64,000 nucleotides of DNA from a bacterium (GTDB lineage: Bacteria > SAR324 > XYD2-FULL-50-16): NCBI GenBank assembly GCA_018830885.1, contig JAHJRI010000076.1:1-64000 (forward strand). Direction: 5' to 3'. The notes below the pieces were generated by a model that was not told the origin of the DNA, made no database searches, and saw only the letters and a program-made list of their open reading frames with translations. Position numbers and translations under genes: made by a program. Position 1 is the stretch's first letter, and the number at the start of each line of letters is the position of its first letter. Below, piece by piece: positions 1 to 8,123 of this stretch.

Positions 1-98
1 ATCGTGCAGTTCAATTGTTGTGTAACCGTTTGAACGAAACGGAGACGATCTATCCGGGGACAAATTTTAAGCTGAACTTCGAATTGGTATCAAATTAA
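1..98 (+). CDS. C-terminal end of a truncated gene, transposase-like
   Basis: A reading frame enters from the window edge (codons start at base 3) and stops at the TAA at 96-98, leaving about 31 residues. The end contains the string LNETETIYPGTNFKLNFEL. From memory this resembles the C-terminus of a group of bacterial transposases that end with a Leu-Asn-x-Thr-x-Thr-x-x-Pro-Gly-Thr pattern. I cannot confirm this without the rest of the gene. Its last bases overlap the 3' end of the small minus-strand gene that follows, so the two genes converge. Confidence 0.4.
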   Translation, partial: RAVQLLCNRLNETETIYPGTNFKLNFELVSN

Positions 99-266
99 AG
101 TCCCCCAATTCAGGAGTTCTGAAATTGGATTTGTTGTTGGATATTTTGCTCTCAGAGGGAAATCTGCAGCCTTTAACCCCGAACTTCCCATCAGCAAAAA
201 AGGCATGATCAGCACAAACACCCTTTTTACATAATCCCACTGATTTTTCATTCTTTTGTTTTGCAT
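90..266 (-). CDS. Tiny secreted protein, unknown function
   Basis: A 58-residue protein starts at the ATG at 266, because AAAGGAG lies six bases upstream; a longer frame to 305 has no such site. The first 33 residues form a signal peptide: a basic start, a hydrophobic core (VFVLIMPFLLMG) and a likely cut after SGLKA. The mature product would then be only about 25 residues, beginning ADFPLRAKYPTT. No family is recognised. A second small gene on the same strand ends 39 bp upstream, so the two may share a transcript. Confidence 0.45.
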   Translation of the reverse strand: MQNKRMKNQWDYVKRVFVLIMPFLLMGSSGLKAADFPLRAKYPTTNPISELLNWGTLI

Positions 267-305
267 CGTGACTCCTTTTGAATTATTGAAATGAATACTA
301 TTCAA

Positions 306-602
306 TTAAACGAACAGTGTTTTTTTGTTGTTGATTCTCAGCAATGCCCGGTTTGAAAATTGCTGGTTTGCCCCCAAAAGGGGGATACATTTCCCTGACT
401 TTATCTCAAACTCCTGTTTCCAGGGCATGGGTCGCATCGGCGTCAGGGATGGGCTCTCCGTTTTTGGCCAGGCCAAAACCTTCGACAGACCATCACCGGA
501 ACCCTTGGTACCAATTTTTATCTTATGTTTGAATGCCAGTGATGAGGCTGTGACCCATGCTCCTATTAGCACAAGAGGGATTGTCAACAGCGGTTTTTTA
601 AA
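306..602 (-). CDS. Small exported or membrane-anchored protein with a damaged start
   Basis: The frame encodes KKPLLTIPLVLIGAWVTASSLA, a standard signal-anchor or signal peptide, followed by about 70 polar residues with one cysteine. A strong AGGAGG lies at 614-609 on the minus strand. The in-frame codon at the expected distance (602-600) is TTT, not ATG, GTG or TTG. The first legal start is the TTG at 587, or CTG at 590, both poorly spaced from the site and lacking the two lysines. Either the gene has lost its start, or translation begins unusually, or a base is wrong. No family is recognised. Confidence 0.35.
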   Translation of the reverse strand, partial: FKKPLLTIPLVLIGAWVTASSLAFKHKIKIGTKGSGDGLSKVLAWPKTESPSLTPMRPMPWKQEFEIKSGKCIPLLGANQQFSNRALLRINNKKTLFV

Positions 603-867
603 GTGATCCCTCCTGACGGGTTATTGTAAAATTGGCTTGAAACGTAAAAACATGCCGTATTATACCACTTATTTTGGAAGACTTGTCAATCTTTATTCCT
701 GAGGGAAGAGACACCGGATCCTTCAAATAAACTGTTATGCCCCGTGATCGGGACACAGAGGGAAGATGAAAAAGAATGAGAAAAACTATCGGGATCCATT
801 CGAGTTTCGCGATTCAATTCTCAGACAGCTGGGATTTCGCCTGTTCCATTTCGTTCAGATTTTCTGA

Positions 868-1020
868 AACACCGTCTCATCGTCAGACCCGTTTCAGACC
901 ACCCTGAAAACACTGAAGGGATCCCATGAAATTTACATCTATCCCAATCCGGGACATGCCTTTGCCAATGCAGGGTCAAGTTATTATAATAAGGATGCTG
1001 CTGAACTGGACTGGCCGTGA
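868..1020 (+). pseudogene. Relic of a dienelactone hydrolase C-terminus
   Basis: Between a TGA at 865-867 and a TGA at 1018-1020 the frame reads HEIYIYPNPGHAFANAGSS, then YYNKDAAELDWP. This matches the end of dienelactone hydrolases: a (V/I)YPGAGHAF motif carrying the catalytic His of the Cys-Asp-His triad, then a Tyr-x-x-x-Ala-Ala segment and a Trp before the last helix. The rest of the alpha/beta hydrolase is missing upstream, and the last helix is cut off by the stop. No start codon with a ribosome site is present. I read it as a decayed gene remnant; the similarity is judged by eye. Confidence 0.5.
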
Positions 1021-2234
1021 ACCAACCGATTTTTACGTCAATCAATGCGCTGAACGTTATGATGGCTGATGAGGAGACCTTGCAACTGCGACTGGTCAAT
1101 GCCCTGAGTGAGATCTTTCCCGGGCAGTGGGATGCCTGCGCTAACCCGGAAGGCGCGTCCCATGACCCCTTCGTTTCCTATCGTTTCCTGTATGCCCTCG
1201 AAGAGAGCGGATGCGTCTCTCTGGAGACAGGCTGGATGCCCCGTCACCTCGTCCTGGAAGATAACCGTCGGGAGATCCTGGGTGCGGTTCCCATGTACCT
1301 GAAGAGCAATTCCATGGGAGAGTACGTGTTCGATTTTGGCTGGGCGGATGCCTTTGAACGGGCCGGCGGGACATACTATCCCAAACTGCAGGTTTCGGTG
1401 CCGTTTACGCCGGTCTCAGGACGCCGATTGCTGATTCGTCCCTCTGACCGGGAAAAACAGGTGGAATCCCTTCTGATCCAGGGTTTCCTGGAGTCTGTTC
1501 AGGTTCTGGACGTTTCCTCTCTGCATGCAACCTTTCTGACAGAAGATCAATGGGAAACCCTGGGTAACCGCGGATTTCTCCAGAGAATTGATCAGCAATT
1601 TCAATGGCGCAACAACCACTACCGGGATTTCAATGATTTCCTGGAAAGCCTGTCTTCCAAAAAACGCCGGGCTATCCTGCGTGAACGACGAGAGGCACTG
1701 GCTGCGGATATCACCATTGAGCATCTGACCGGCGCGGATATCACGGAAGCCCATTGGGACGCGTTCTTCCGGTTTTATATGGACACCGGCCACCGAAAAT
1801 GGGGACAGCCCTATTTGAACCGGACGTTTTTCAGCCTGATCGGTCAATCAATGGCTGACCGAATTCTGCTGATCATGTGCAGAAAGGGTGACAGCTACAT
1901 CGCCGGCGCACTGAACTTCATTGGCGGGGACTGCCTATTCGGCCGTTACTGGGGATGCACGGAGTATCGGCCGTACCTGCATTTTGAACTCTGCTACTAC
2001 CAGGCGATTGAATTTGCCATCCGGCGCAACCTGGCTGTTGTTGAAGCCGGAGCCCAGGGTGAGCACAAGCTCGCCCGCGGCTATTTGCCCCGAAAGACCT
2101 ACAGTGCCCATTGGATAACCCATCCACATTTCAGAGCCGCCATTGAAAGATTTCTTGAATCCGAGTCTTCAGCGGTCAATGAGGATATTCAAACCCTGCA
2201 GAATCATTCACCATTTCGATCAGACCGCAATTAG
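1017..2234 (+). CDS. FemAB-like N-acyltransferase (COG3146/DUF482 type)
   Basis: The protein resembles the predicted GNAT-fold acyltransferases of COG3146. It has an N-terminal segment with HDPFVSYRFL and LEESGCVSLETGW, a central KKRRAILRERR stretch typical of the family, and the late block FELCYYQAIEFAIRR followed by EAGAQGEHKLARGY. Members are thought to transfer an acyl or aminoacyl group, but their substrates are not settled. GTG at 1017 gives 405 residues. ATG at 1059 or 1062 is also possible, and no upstream site is strong. No close operon partner: the next gene starts 340 bp later. Confidence 0.75.
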   Translation: MNQPIFTSINALNVMMADEETLQLRLVNALSEIFPGQWDACANPEGASHDPFVSYRFLYALEESGCVSLETGWMPRHLVLEDNRREILGAVPMYLKSNSMGEYVFDFGWADAFERAGGTYYPKLQVSVPFTPVSGRRLLIRPSDREKQVESLLIQGFLESVQVLDVSSLHATFLTEDQWETLGNRGFLQRIDQQFQWRNNHYRDFNDFLESLSSKKRRAILRERREALAADITIEHLTGADITEAHWDAFFRFYMDTGHRKWGQPYLNRTFFSLIGQSMADRILLIMCRKGDSYIAGALNFIGGDCLFGRYWGCTEYRPYLHFELCYYQAIEFAIRRNLAVVEAGAQGEHKLARGYLPRKTYSAHWITHPHFRAAIERFLESESSAVNEDIQTLQNHSPFRSDRN

Positions 2235-2576
2235 AACCGGTTGCTTCCCCTGCGCCCTGATTTGTGAAAAATAGACTGGGGCTTTCTTCCTGTTTGGCAG
2301 CAAACCGGAAGATCCGATGAATCCATTCGGGGACATGGGCTCGGTGATCCGGAATGGTCAGGTTCGTTCCGGAAGCCGCGGTTTGATTATATTGAGCAAT
2401 CCTGCAAGCCCGGCAAGGGCAGAAAGGGCGGGGCACATCTGTTTAGAATTTCCATAAAAACCCGACCGATCGATTGATAAAACCGGTCTGCGATGGTAAG
2501 CTGGCGGCATACTTGGATTTTTTCCGCAACTGGATACCATCCTGACTATTCTGAATAGGGCAATCACGGAGATCAC
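2235..2576. other. Intergenic, no gene seen
   Basis: No convincing coding frame lies between the acyltransferase and the MCP gene; the frames here lack ribosome sites and family features. The last ten bases contain the MCP ribosome-binding site, GGAGATCAC, directly before the ATG. Confidence 0.5.
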
Positions 2577-4130
2577 ATGAGTCGTTCACCCATTATCAAC
2601 TGGCTGATACCGAAAACACTGCATCAGAACATCGAATCATTTGCCAAGGCCAAATTCATCCTCGGTGTTGCCTGTGGTTTGATCATTGTCGGGTTACTGA
2701 ACTTCGCCCGCCAGATCTCAGTGGGGCATACGGTGAACGGTATCGTCATCATCCTGGCCCTGGTTCTGCTGCTGGTTGCCTGGGGGGTCTTCAGGTCCAG
2801 CGGGTCCCTGTTTTTTATCAGTAACACCATTACCCTGTTGATGTTTTGCCTGATGACCTTTCTGATCGTTGTTCTGGGCGGCATCTCTTCGAATGTCGCT
2901 CCCTGGTATGTTCTGGTGATCCTGCTGGGAATCATGATGGCCGGATTCAAACCCGGACTCTTCTGGGGAATCTGTTCGCTGGGGGCGATTCTGACACTGT
3001 ACCTGGTAGAATTGAACGGGCATGTGTTCAACGCCCCGCCCATCAATATCACCGGCTATTTTATCGGCTGTTTTATCCTGGCACTGGCGGTATTCGGGTT
3101 GGGGCTGATCTATGAGAACGCGAACATCCGCAATCTGGGGCGCCTCAGTCAGGAAAGAAATCAGACGGCGGAGACAGCCGGAATGCTGTCCCAGGCAATT
3201 GTTGAAAGCAAAAACGTCATGGAAAAAGCCGCTAATTTTGATCTTTCCCGGCGAATCACCGGCTCTTACGAAGGGGATCTGCAGGATCTGAAAAAAAGCA
3301 TCAACCAGGCGCTGGAGATGCTGGCAATGACTCTTTCGGAGGTCAATCAGGTCAAGAACCGGATCAACACCCAAACTGGCGAACTCTCCATTTCAGCCGG
3401 GCGCCTGGCTGAAAGCACAACCGCCCAGGCCAATACGATTGCCGACATTTCAGCGTCCATGGATCGCATCGATATTCAAACCGCAGAAAATGCAAAAGAT
3501 GCCAACGAGGCTCAGGTCCTGACCGCAAAGACCCTGAAGGCCGTCACTTCCGGGAACCATCTCATGACGGAAATGGTTGCGGCCATGCGGTCCATGGAAG
3601 AGACCGGCAATGATATCAACAAAGTGATAAAGGTTATTGATGAAATCTCATTTCAGACAAATCTGCTGGCACTGAATGCAGCTGTGGAAGCGGCACGGGC
3701 AGGCAAGTATGGCAAAGGATTTGCGGTTGTGGCCGAGGAGGTCCGCAACCTGGCCAATAAAAGTTCAGAGGCGGCGGGTGATACCACCGTGTTGATTGAA
3801 AACTCGATCAATCACATTACCCAGAGTGTCCAGAAGGCGAATGAACTGTCGCAAGCACTGGCAGACATCATTACTGTCGTTGATCAGGTGAACGACCTGA
3901 TCCGGAATATTTCCGCCTCGACGGGCGAACAGAGCGAGGGGATCAATAAAATCAACAAGGGATTGAGCCAGACAAACGCCGTCATTCAACAGAACTCCCT
4001 GATCTCCAAACAGACAGCCCTTTCCAGCGAAGAGTTGACGCAACTGGCAGGGACGCTCAAAGAGATGATGGAAAAATTCACCCTGGTGTCGGAAACTGCC
4101 GTCCATCAACCCAGGCAACTGTCCCGGTGA
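2577..4130 (+). CDS. Methyl-accepting chemotaxis protein
   Basis: This 517-residue chemoreceptor has a membrane-embedded N-terminus of about six hydrophobic helices (residues 25-185) and no large periplasmic sensor. A HAMP-like linker follows (about 205-260), then a long helical cytoplasmic domain. The conserved hairpin tip, which binds CheA and CheW, is visible as DEISFQTNLLALNAAVEAAR followed by GKGFAVVAEEVRNLA. There is no C-terminal CheR-binding pentapeptide. GGAGATCAC sets the ATG. With mostly membrane helices at the input end it may sense membrane state, energy or a small permeating molecule; that is inference. No che genes are nearby. Confidence 0.92.
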   Translation: MSRSPIINWLIPKTLHQNIESFAKAKFILGVACGLIIVGLLNFARQISVGHTVNGIVIILALVLLLVAWGVFRSSGSLFFISNTITLLMFCLMTFLIVVLGGISSNVAPWYVLVILLGIMMAGFKPGLFWGICSLGAILTLYLVELNGHVFNAPPINITGYFIGCFILALAVFGLGLIYENANIRNLGRLSQERNQTAETAGMLSQAIVESKNVMEKAANFDLSRRITGSYEGDLQDLKKSINQALEMLAMTLSEVNQVKNRINTQTGELSISAGRLAESTTAQANTIADISASMDRIDIQTAENAKDANEAQVLTAKTLKAVTSGNHLMTEMVAAMRSMEETGNDINKVIKVIDEISFQTNLLALNAAVEAARAGKYGKGFAVVAEEVRNLANKSSEAAGDTTVLIENSINHITQSVQKANELSQALADIITVVDQVNDLIRNISASTGEQSEGINKINKGLSQTNAVIQQNSLISKQTALSSEELTQLAGTLKEMMEKFTLVSETAVHQPRQLSR

Positions 4131-4227
4131 ACACGTGACCCCGTATCCCGACAGCGGCCTTTGCGAAAACCAGATCCGTTTCTGTATAAGGGTTGCGGAC
4201 CCCCCCTCCCGGGGAACCGTGTCTCGG

Positions 4228-5661
4228 TTATTCGATTCCGACCGTCTGAGAGAGACTTTCCGCGCTGTTTCCGGCGCAATCCACAGCGCGAACCCGGTAT
4301 TCTAGGGTTTTGCCCCGTTGCGCGTCGTCCAGGACATCGTCGAAGTGGAAACGGCGTGATGTTATCTGGGGCTGCCAGGGAAGGCTTCCGATCAGCGTGT
4401 CATTCCGCAGCACATCATAGCGCTCGATGGCCTCGGCGCCGGCATAGGCCGTGTCCCAGCTGACGCGAACCGCTGTGCGGCCCAGGGCGGGCATGGACGA
4501 ATCGGCTTCAACGCCAACGTTACGGGGGGCGGACAGTCCAAGGAACCGACGTTGAAAGTAGGCATTGGCACCTTCCTTTCCTGCTGCGACCACCTTAGCC
4601 TCGATCTGCTTCATTTTCTCACTGCTGAGGGGGGTATCCAGCTGGGCTGCCGCCAGGTTCTGTTCAAGCTGGCACTTTGCGGGATTGTCATCGACGTGGC
4701 CGATGCCCACGATCAGGGTGCTTACCCCATCCACCGAGAGCGCGTATTCAATCAGTTCCCGACTGGGAATCGCCGGGGATCCGACGTCCAGGTAAACATC
4801 CTCCGGTACATTCGAAAATTTGACGGCCTTGTGATAGTAAGCCGCATCGGCAAACACTTTCATGCCGATAATCCCCATATCAGCCGCCGCTGCAGCCGCA
4901 ATGGCATTGTGGCGATGACCCATGAATCTGCAGTCGGTGGGGTTGATCGTCACCAGGAGGGTGTCCAGGAGATGGTGGGCATCCCGCTGGATGGCATAGA
5001 TATGGGCTGCCGTATTCCAGTGCCCACTGATCCCGATGTGCCGGATCAGTTTTTCGTTTCCGGGATTGCAGCCGGTTCTGTTGGTCCCTTCACGCAGATC
5101 GAGCATGGCAGCTAGTGCGCCCATCCAGGGTCGATCCGGTCGCTGATCGGTAAACCCCTCAAAAAGCATATCCACTTCGTCCATGGTGTTGATGTTGTGA
5201 AACTGGATGCTGTCCAGATATGCCTCCTTCGGATAAGCCCCCTTGCCATCGCCGAAAATCAGGCTCAGGGACCGACGGACATCATCAACGGCTGTCTGGA
5301 CCTTGAAATCATCCCCCATCCCGTCACTGAAGTCGGTCCTAAAACGCTCGCCCTCCGGTCGCCGGGCGGAACGAAAATGGGTTTTGCTGGCGATGAATAT
5401 CCGTTTCCGGGCATCGGGGTCGTATTGAGCGGCGTCCGGAGACAGATTCAGACGACGAAAGGCTTCCCCAAAGTGCTGCTGACTGGAACCGTAAATATTC
5501 GAAGTGTCAAAATAGGTGATCCCCAGGCGCCAGGCTTTCTCAATGATGGCAATCGGGTCGATTCCTTCTGCCGCCCATTGGATGGATGCCTGTCCTCCCA
5601 GACCCAGAGTGGTGACCTGTCGTTCGGTACGCCCCAGTCGGCGTGTGTTAAGCTGTGTCAT
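4228..5661 (-). CDS. Aldo/keto reductase with a C-terminal Fn3-like domain
   Basis: Residues 1-375 are an NADPH-dependent aldo/keto reductase. It starts LNTRRLGRTERQVTTLGLGG, has the catalytic DTSNIYG (Asp, Tyr), Lys in FIASKTHF and His in IQFHNI, and a late IVGIGHVDDN cofactor loop. Residues about 385-477 look like a fibronectin type III fold (VRVSWDT, IERYDVLRND, YRVRAVDCAGN), which is unusual on a soluble reductase. The start is supported by GGAGCTTCACA and overlaps the end of the upstream MFS gene by 4 bp, so the two are probably translationally coupled. Substrate unknown. Confidence 0.85.
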   Translation of the reverse strand: MTQLNTRRLGRTERQVTTLGLGGQASIQWAAEGIDPIAIIEKAWRLGITYFDTSNIYGSSQQHFGEAFRRLNLSPDAAQYDPDARKRIFIASKTHFRSARRPEGERFRTDFSDGMGDDFKVQTAVDDVRRSLSLIFGDGKGAYPKEAYLDSIQFHNINTMDEVDMLFEGFTDQRPDRPWMGALAAMLDLREGTNRTGCNPGNEKLIRHIGISGHWNTAAHIYAIQRDAHHLLDTLLVTINPTDCRFMGHRHNAIAAAAAADMGIIGMKVFADAAYYHKAVKFSNVPEDVYLDVGSPAIPSRELIEYALSVDGVSTLIVGIGHVDDNPAKCQLEQNLAAAQLDTPLSSEKMKQIEAKVVAAGKEGANAYFQRRFLGLSAPRNVGVEADSSMPALGRTAVRVSWDTAYAGAEAIERYDVLRNDTLIGSLPWQPQITSRRFHFDDVLDDAQRGKTLEYRVRAVDCAGNSAESLSQTVGIE

Positions 5662-6896
5662 TGTGAAGCTCCATGGTTAGGGTGCGATTGTGATGTATCG
5701 TAGGACCGATATAAAAAGTATCCCAGGGCGATGGCTGCTGCCGCAAAATAGGTATAGCTCAAAGCCGCTTCCGGGTTGCCGATTCTGGACAGGACCAGTC
5801 CAAGCAGGCCAAACAGGATGGCAATAAAGAACTGGGAATAGTAGCTTTTCAGGAAAATGTACTGATGCGCCGTTGTCGTCTTGGCCAGATCGAAGAACCG
5901 CTTGTTGAATGTCAGCCTGAATATTGATGTAAAGAAGGTTATCAGAATGAGCAGCACAAATACAACGGGTAATTTGAGCTCATCCCCAATCAGTCCCCGG
6001 AATATCCAGGAGAGGGCATAAAAGAAAACACTGATCCGGTACATCCATTCACCGGGCATGCGATCGATGCTGTTTTTGATAAAATAGAACATCGCACCGA
6101 AAATGATCATCAGGAGGATGACCAGCATCCCCAGTTGCCAGTAGCTCTCTTTGACAATGATAAACAGGGAAATCACCCAGAAGAAGCTTTCCAGGAACAG
6201 GAACAGGCCATCAATGGCAAAAATGAACCTGGATCTGAACGCATCCCTGAATGTGAAAAGACCGGTCAACCCAATCGATTTGACCTGCTGCATGGACTGG
6301 AAGAGCCCGGCCAGATCCTTGTTGGCGATAAACAGGACAGAACCGAGAAGTCCCACCAGGATGGACAGGATAAAAACGGGGAAATAGCTGGTTTTGTCCA
6401 GTAACAGCCCGCCACAGAAGACGCCCACCTTTAAAATGACCGCCACGACGATCTGAAAATTACCAAAATGTTTGCCGGAGTCTGAAGGGGTGACGGTTTC
6501 GAGAAACAGGACCCGATTCGTAATCCAGAAAAAACAGTTATAGATGCCGTAGAGGATCGCGAGAGCGGGGAAAAACAGGATCCGGCCATTGAAGAAGATG
6601 GTGGTCAGCAGCAGGATCTCCAGCAGGAAGGAGATCAGGATCACTTTCTTGAGCGCCATCACTTTATGGATTCTTTCCCAGAACCACAATGCCAGACAAT
6701 AGCCAAAGCCCGCCAGGGCGATAAAATAGCTGATGTCGGAGATGGTGTATCCCAGCTTCCAGAGAAAAACCGGCAGGTAAAAAGGAAAAAGCCCGATCAG
6801 AAAGGTATGAATACTGACAAATTGATAGAAACTCTTTCTGTGTTGCATCAGTCTGGATAACCTATCATCGAATTGCCTTTCTCTTGTCAGCGCCAT
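5658..6896 (-). CDS. MFS-type membrane transporter
   Basis: A 412-residue integral membrane protein with about twelve hydrophobic helices in two halves separated by a charged loop near residues 195-215. The opening QFVSIHTFLIGLFPFYLPVFLWKLG resembles the first helix of major facilitator proteins. It precedes the aldo/keto reductase with a 4-bp overlap. It lies 308 bp downstream of a possible amide-ligase cluster on the same strand, so it may export or import that product; this is inferred from position only. The start at 6896 has a weak ribosome site, and an internal ATG at 6848 is an alternative. Confidence 0.75.
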   Translation of the reverse strand: MALTRERQFDDRLSRLMQHRKSFYQFVSIHTFLIGLFPFYLPVFLWKLGYTISDISYFIALAGFGYCLALWFWERIHKVMALKKVILISFLLEILLLTTIFFNGRILFFPALAILYGIYNCFFWITNRVLFLETVTPSDSGKHFGNFQIVVAVILKVGVFCGGLLLDKTSYFPVFILSILVGLLGSVLFIANKDLAGLFQSMQQVKSIGLTGLFTFRDAFRSRFIFAIDGLFLFLESFFWVISLFIIVKESYWQLGMLVILLMIIFGAMFYFIKNSIDRMPGEWMYRISVFFYALSWIFRGLIGDELKLPVVFVLLILITFFTSIFRLTFNKRFFDLAKTTTAHQYIFLKSYYSQFFIAILFGLLGLVLSRIGNPEAALSYTYFAAAAIALGYFLYRSYDTSQSHPNHGASQ

Positions 6897-6985
6897 GCCG
6901 TGGGCCGATTTAGACCCATGGCAACCGCGCCATTGATTCTTAAGCGTATGACTACCAAGGTAAGCTTCAATGTCCTTGCAAACCC

Positions 6986-7160
6986 GTGTTTGTTATGAAG
7001 CCATAGCAATTGCGGACAGGTTTCAAGATGATCTAAAACTTTGCTTCGCTGAGATCCCAAAACTCGCTTTGCTCAGACAGTTGGGATCTCGGTCGCTTCG
7101 CTTTGTTAAGATCATCTCAGCAACTCCTCCAAGCAATTGCCATGGCTTCATAACAAACAC
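6986..7160. repeat. 175-bp nested inverted repeat (hairpin or MITE-like element)
   Basis: The outer arms at 6986-7013 and 7133-7160 are 28 bp long and complementary except for one base; the left arm begins GTGTTTGTTATGAAGCC. Nested inside are AGATGATCT (7026-7034) against AGATCATCT (7109-7117), and GAGATCCCAA (7051-7060) against TTGGGATCTC (7081-7090). If transcribed it would fold into one long rod. It sits between the ligase gene and the MFS gene on the minus strand. No clear target duplication flanks it. It could be a palindromic repeat family or a transcript processing or attenuation structure. Confidence 0.8.
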
Positions 7161-7204
7161 GCAATGCAAAAGTGGTCCTTAAGTTCACGGCATTGATGTA
7201 TAAC

Positions 7205-8113
7205 TCAAAAGATCCCTGAATCAGCCAGTTGAATGGCATCGAGCTTTGCAAAATAGCTGTCCAGATCGGGCTTCGCACCAAAGCGTGGATATTTGTGCAT
7301 TTCCAGGAAGGGTCGGGAATTGAGTTCCAGAAAAATACATTTCTGGCGATCATAATCAAATTCGATCCCTTTTTCAAAAATCACATCAATCCCGAATATG
7401 TTGGCATCAAACGATTCCCTGATTTTAAAAAACAGCTCCCTGTTTTTCGCCGAGAGGGTGTTCTTGTCGATGGTTTCAACGACCCCTCCCGGTGCCAGGG
7501 CAATTTTGTTGTAGAGAAACACCTCTTCTCCCTTTGCCGGAACGGTTGACAATGACCGGTTCTGTTTCTTCAGGTACGTTACGATGCGTCTGTTTTTGGA
7601 AATCAGATGGATCACCGGCAACAGACCCAGTTCCTCTCTCTGGCGGTTTTCCTCGTCGATCAGCCGACTGATGGTGTTTTCGCCATCCCCCACGACAAAC
7701 GGCGGATAGCGCCGGATGACCGACATGATCTCATCTTTGATGACAACCACGCGATAGTTCTTTCCCAGCAGGTACTCTTCTATAATGGAGCTGGGCCACC
7801 ATATCTTCACCAGGAAGACCGCTTTCCAGAACTCCCTGAAATTGGTAATCGGAAAATGACTTCCCCTGGAATAGCCACTGACATTGGGTTTGATAACGAC
7901 CGGGAAACCATGTTGCTGGACAAAGCGGAACGCTGTCCATGGATTGGTGAACAGGGTTCCCCTGGCGTGGGGAATATTGTGTTCAGCAAACGATTCTCTC
8001 GCCTGCAGTTTGGTCCGGGATTTTTTACGAACCTCCAGGGAATTATAATCGCTGCAGCCATGCATGAACTTGTCTTCGATCCAACGGTATATCAGTTTGT
8101 TGACGCTTCTCAT
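7205..8113 (-). CDS. ATP-grasp ligase, cyanophycin-synthetase-like
   Basis: An ATP-grasp enzyme of about 302 residues. The ATP-binding lysine segment is FPVVIKPNVSGYSRG, the adenine-contact strand is SSIIEEYLLGKNYRVVVI, and the metal-binding end is CIFLELNSRPF. The stretch RRYPPFVVGDGENTISRLIDE closely matches the ATP-grasp domain of cyanophycin synthetase and the GshAB type. Such enzymes form acyl phosphates and make amide bonds. ATG 8113 is preferred over a frame extended to 8206, because that extension would run into the upstream ligase gene, which ends at 8124. Amino acid substrates are unknown. Confidence 0.85.
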   Translation of the reverse strand: MRSVNKLIYRWIEDKFMHGCSDYNSLEVRKKSRTKLQARESFAEHNIPHARGTLFTNPWTAFRFVQQHGFPVVIKPNVSGYSRGSHFPITNFREFWKAVFLVKIWWPSSIIEEYLLGKNYRVVVIKDEIMSVIRRYPPFVVGDGENTISRLIDEENRQREELGLLPVIHLISKNRRIVTYLKKQNRSLSTVPAKGEEVFLYNKIALAPGGVVETIDKNTLSAKNRELFFKIRESFDANIFGIDVIFEKGIEFDYDRQKCIFLELNSRPFLEMHKYPRFGAKPDLDSYFAKLDAIQLADSGIF

Positions 8114-8123
8114 GGCTTTATTT

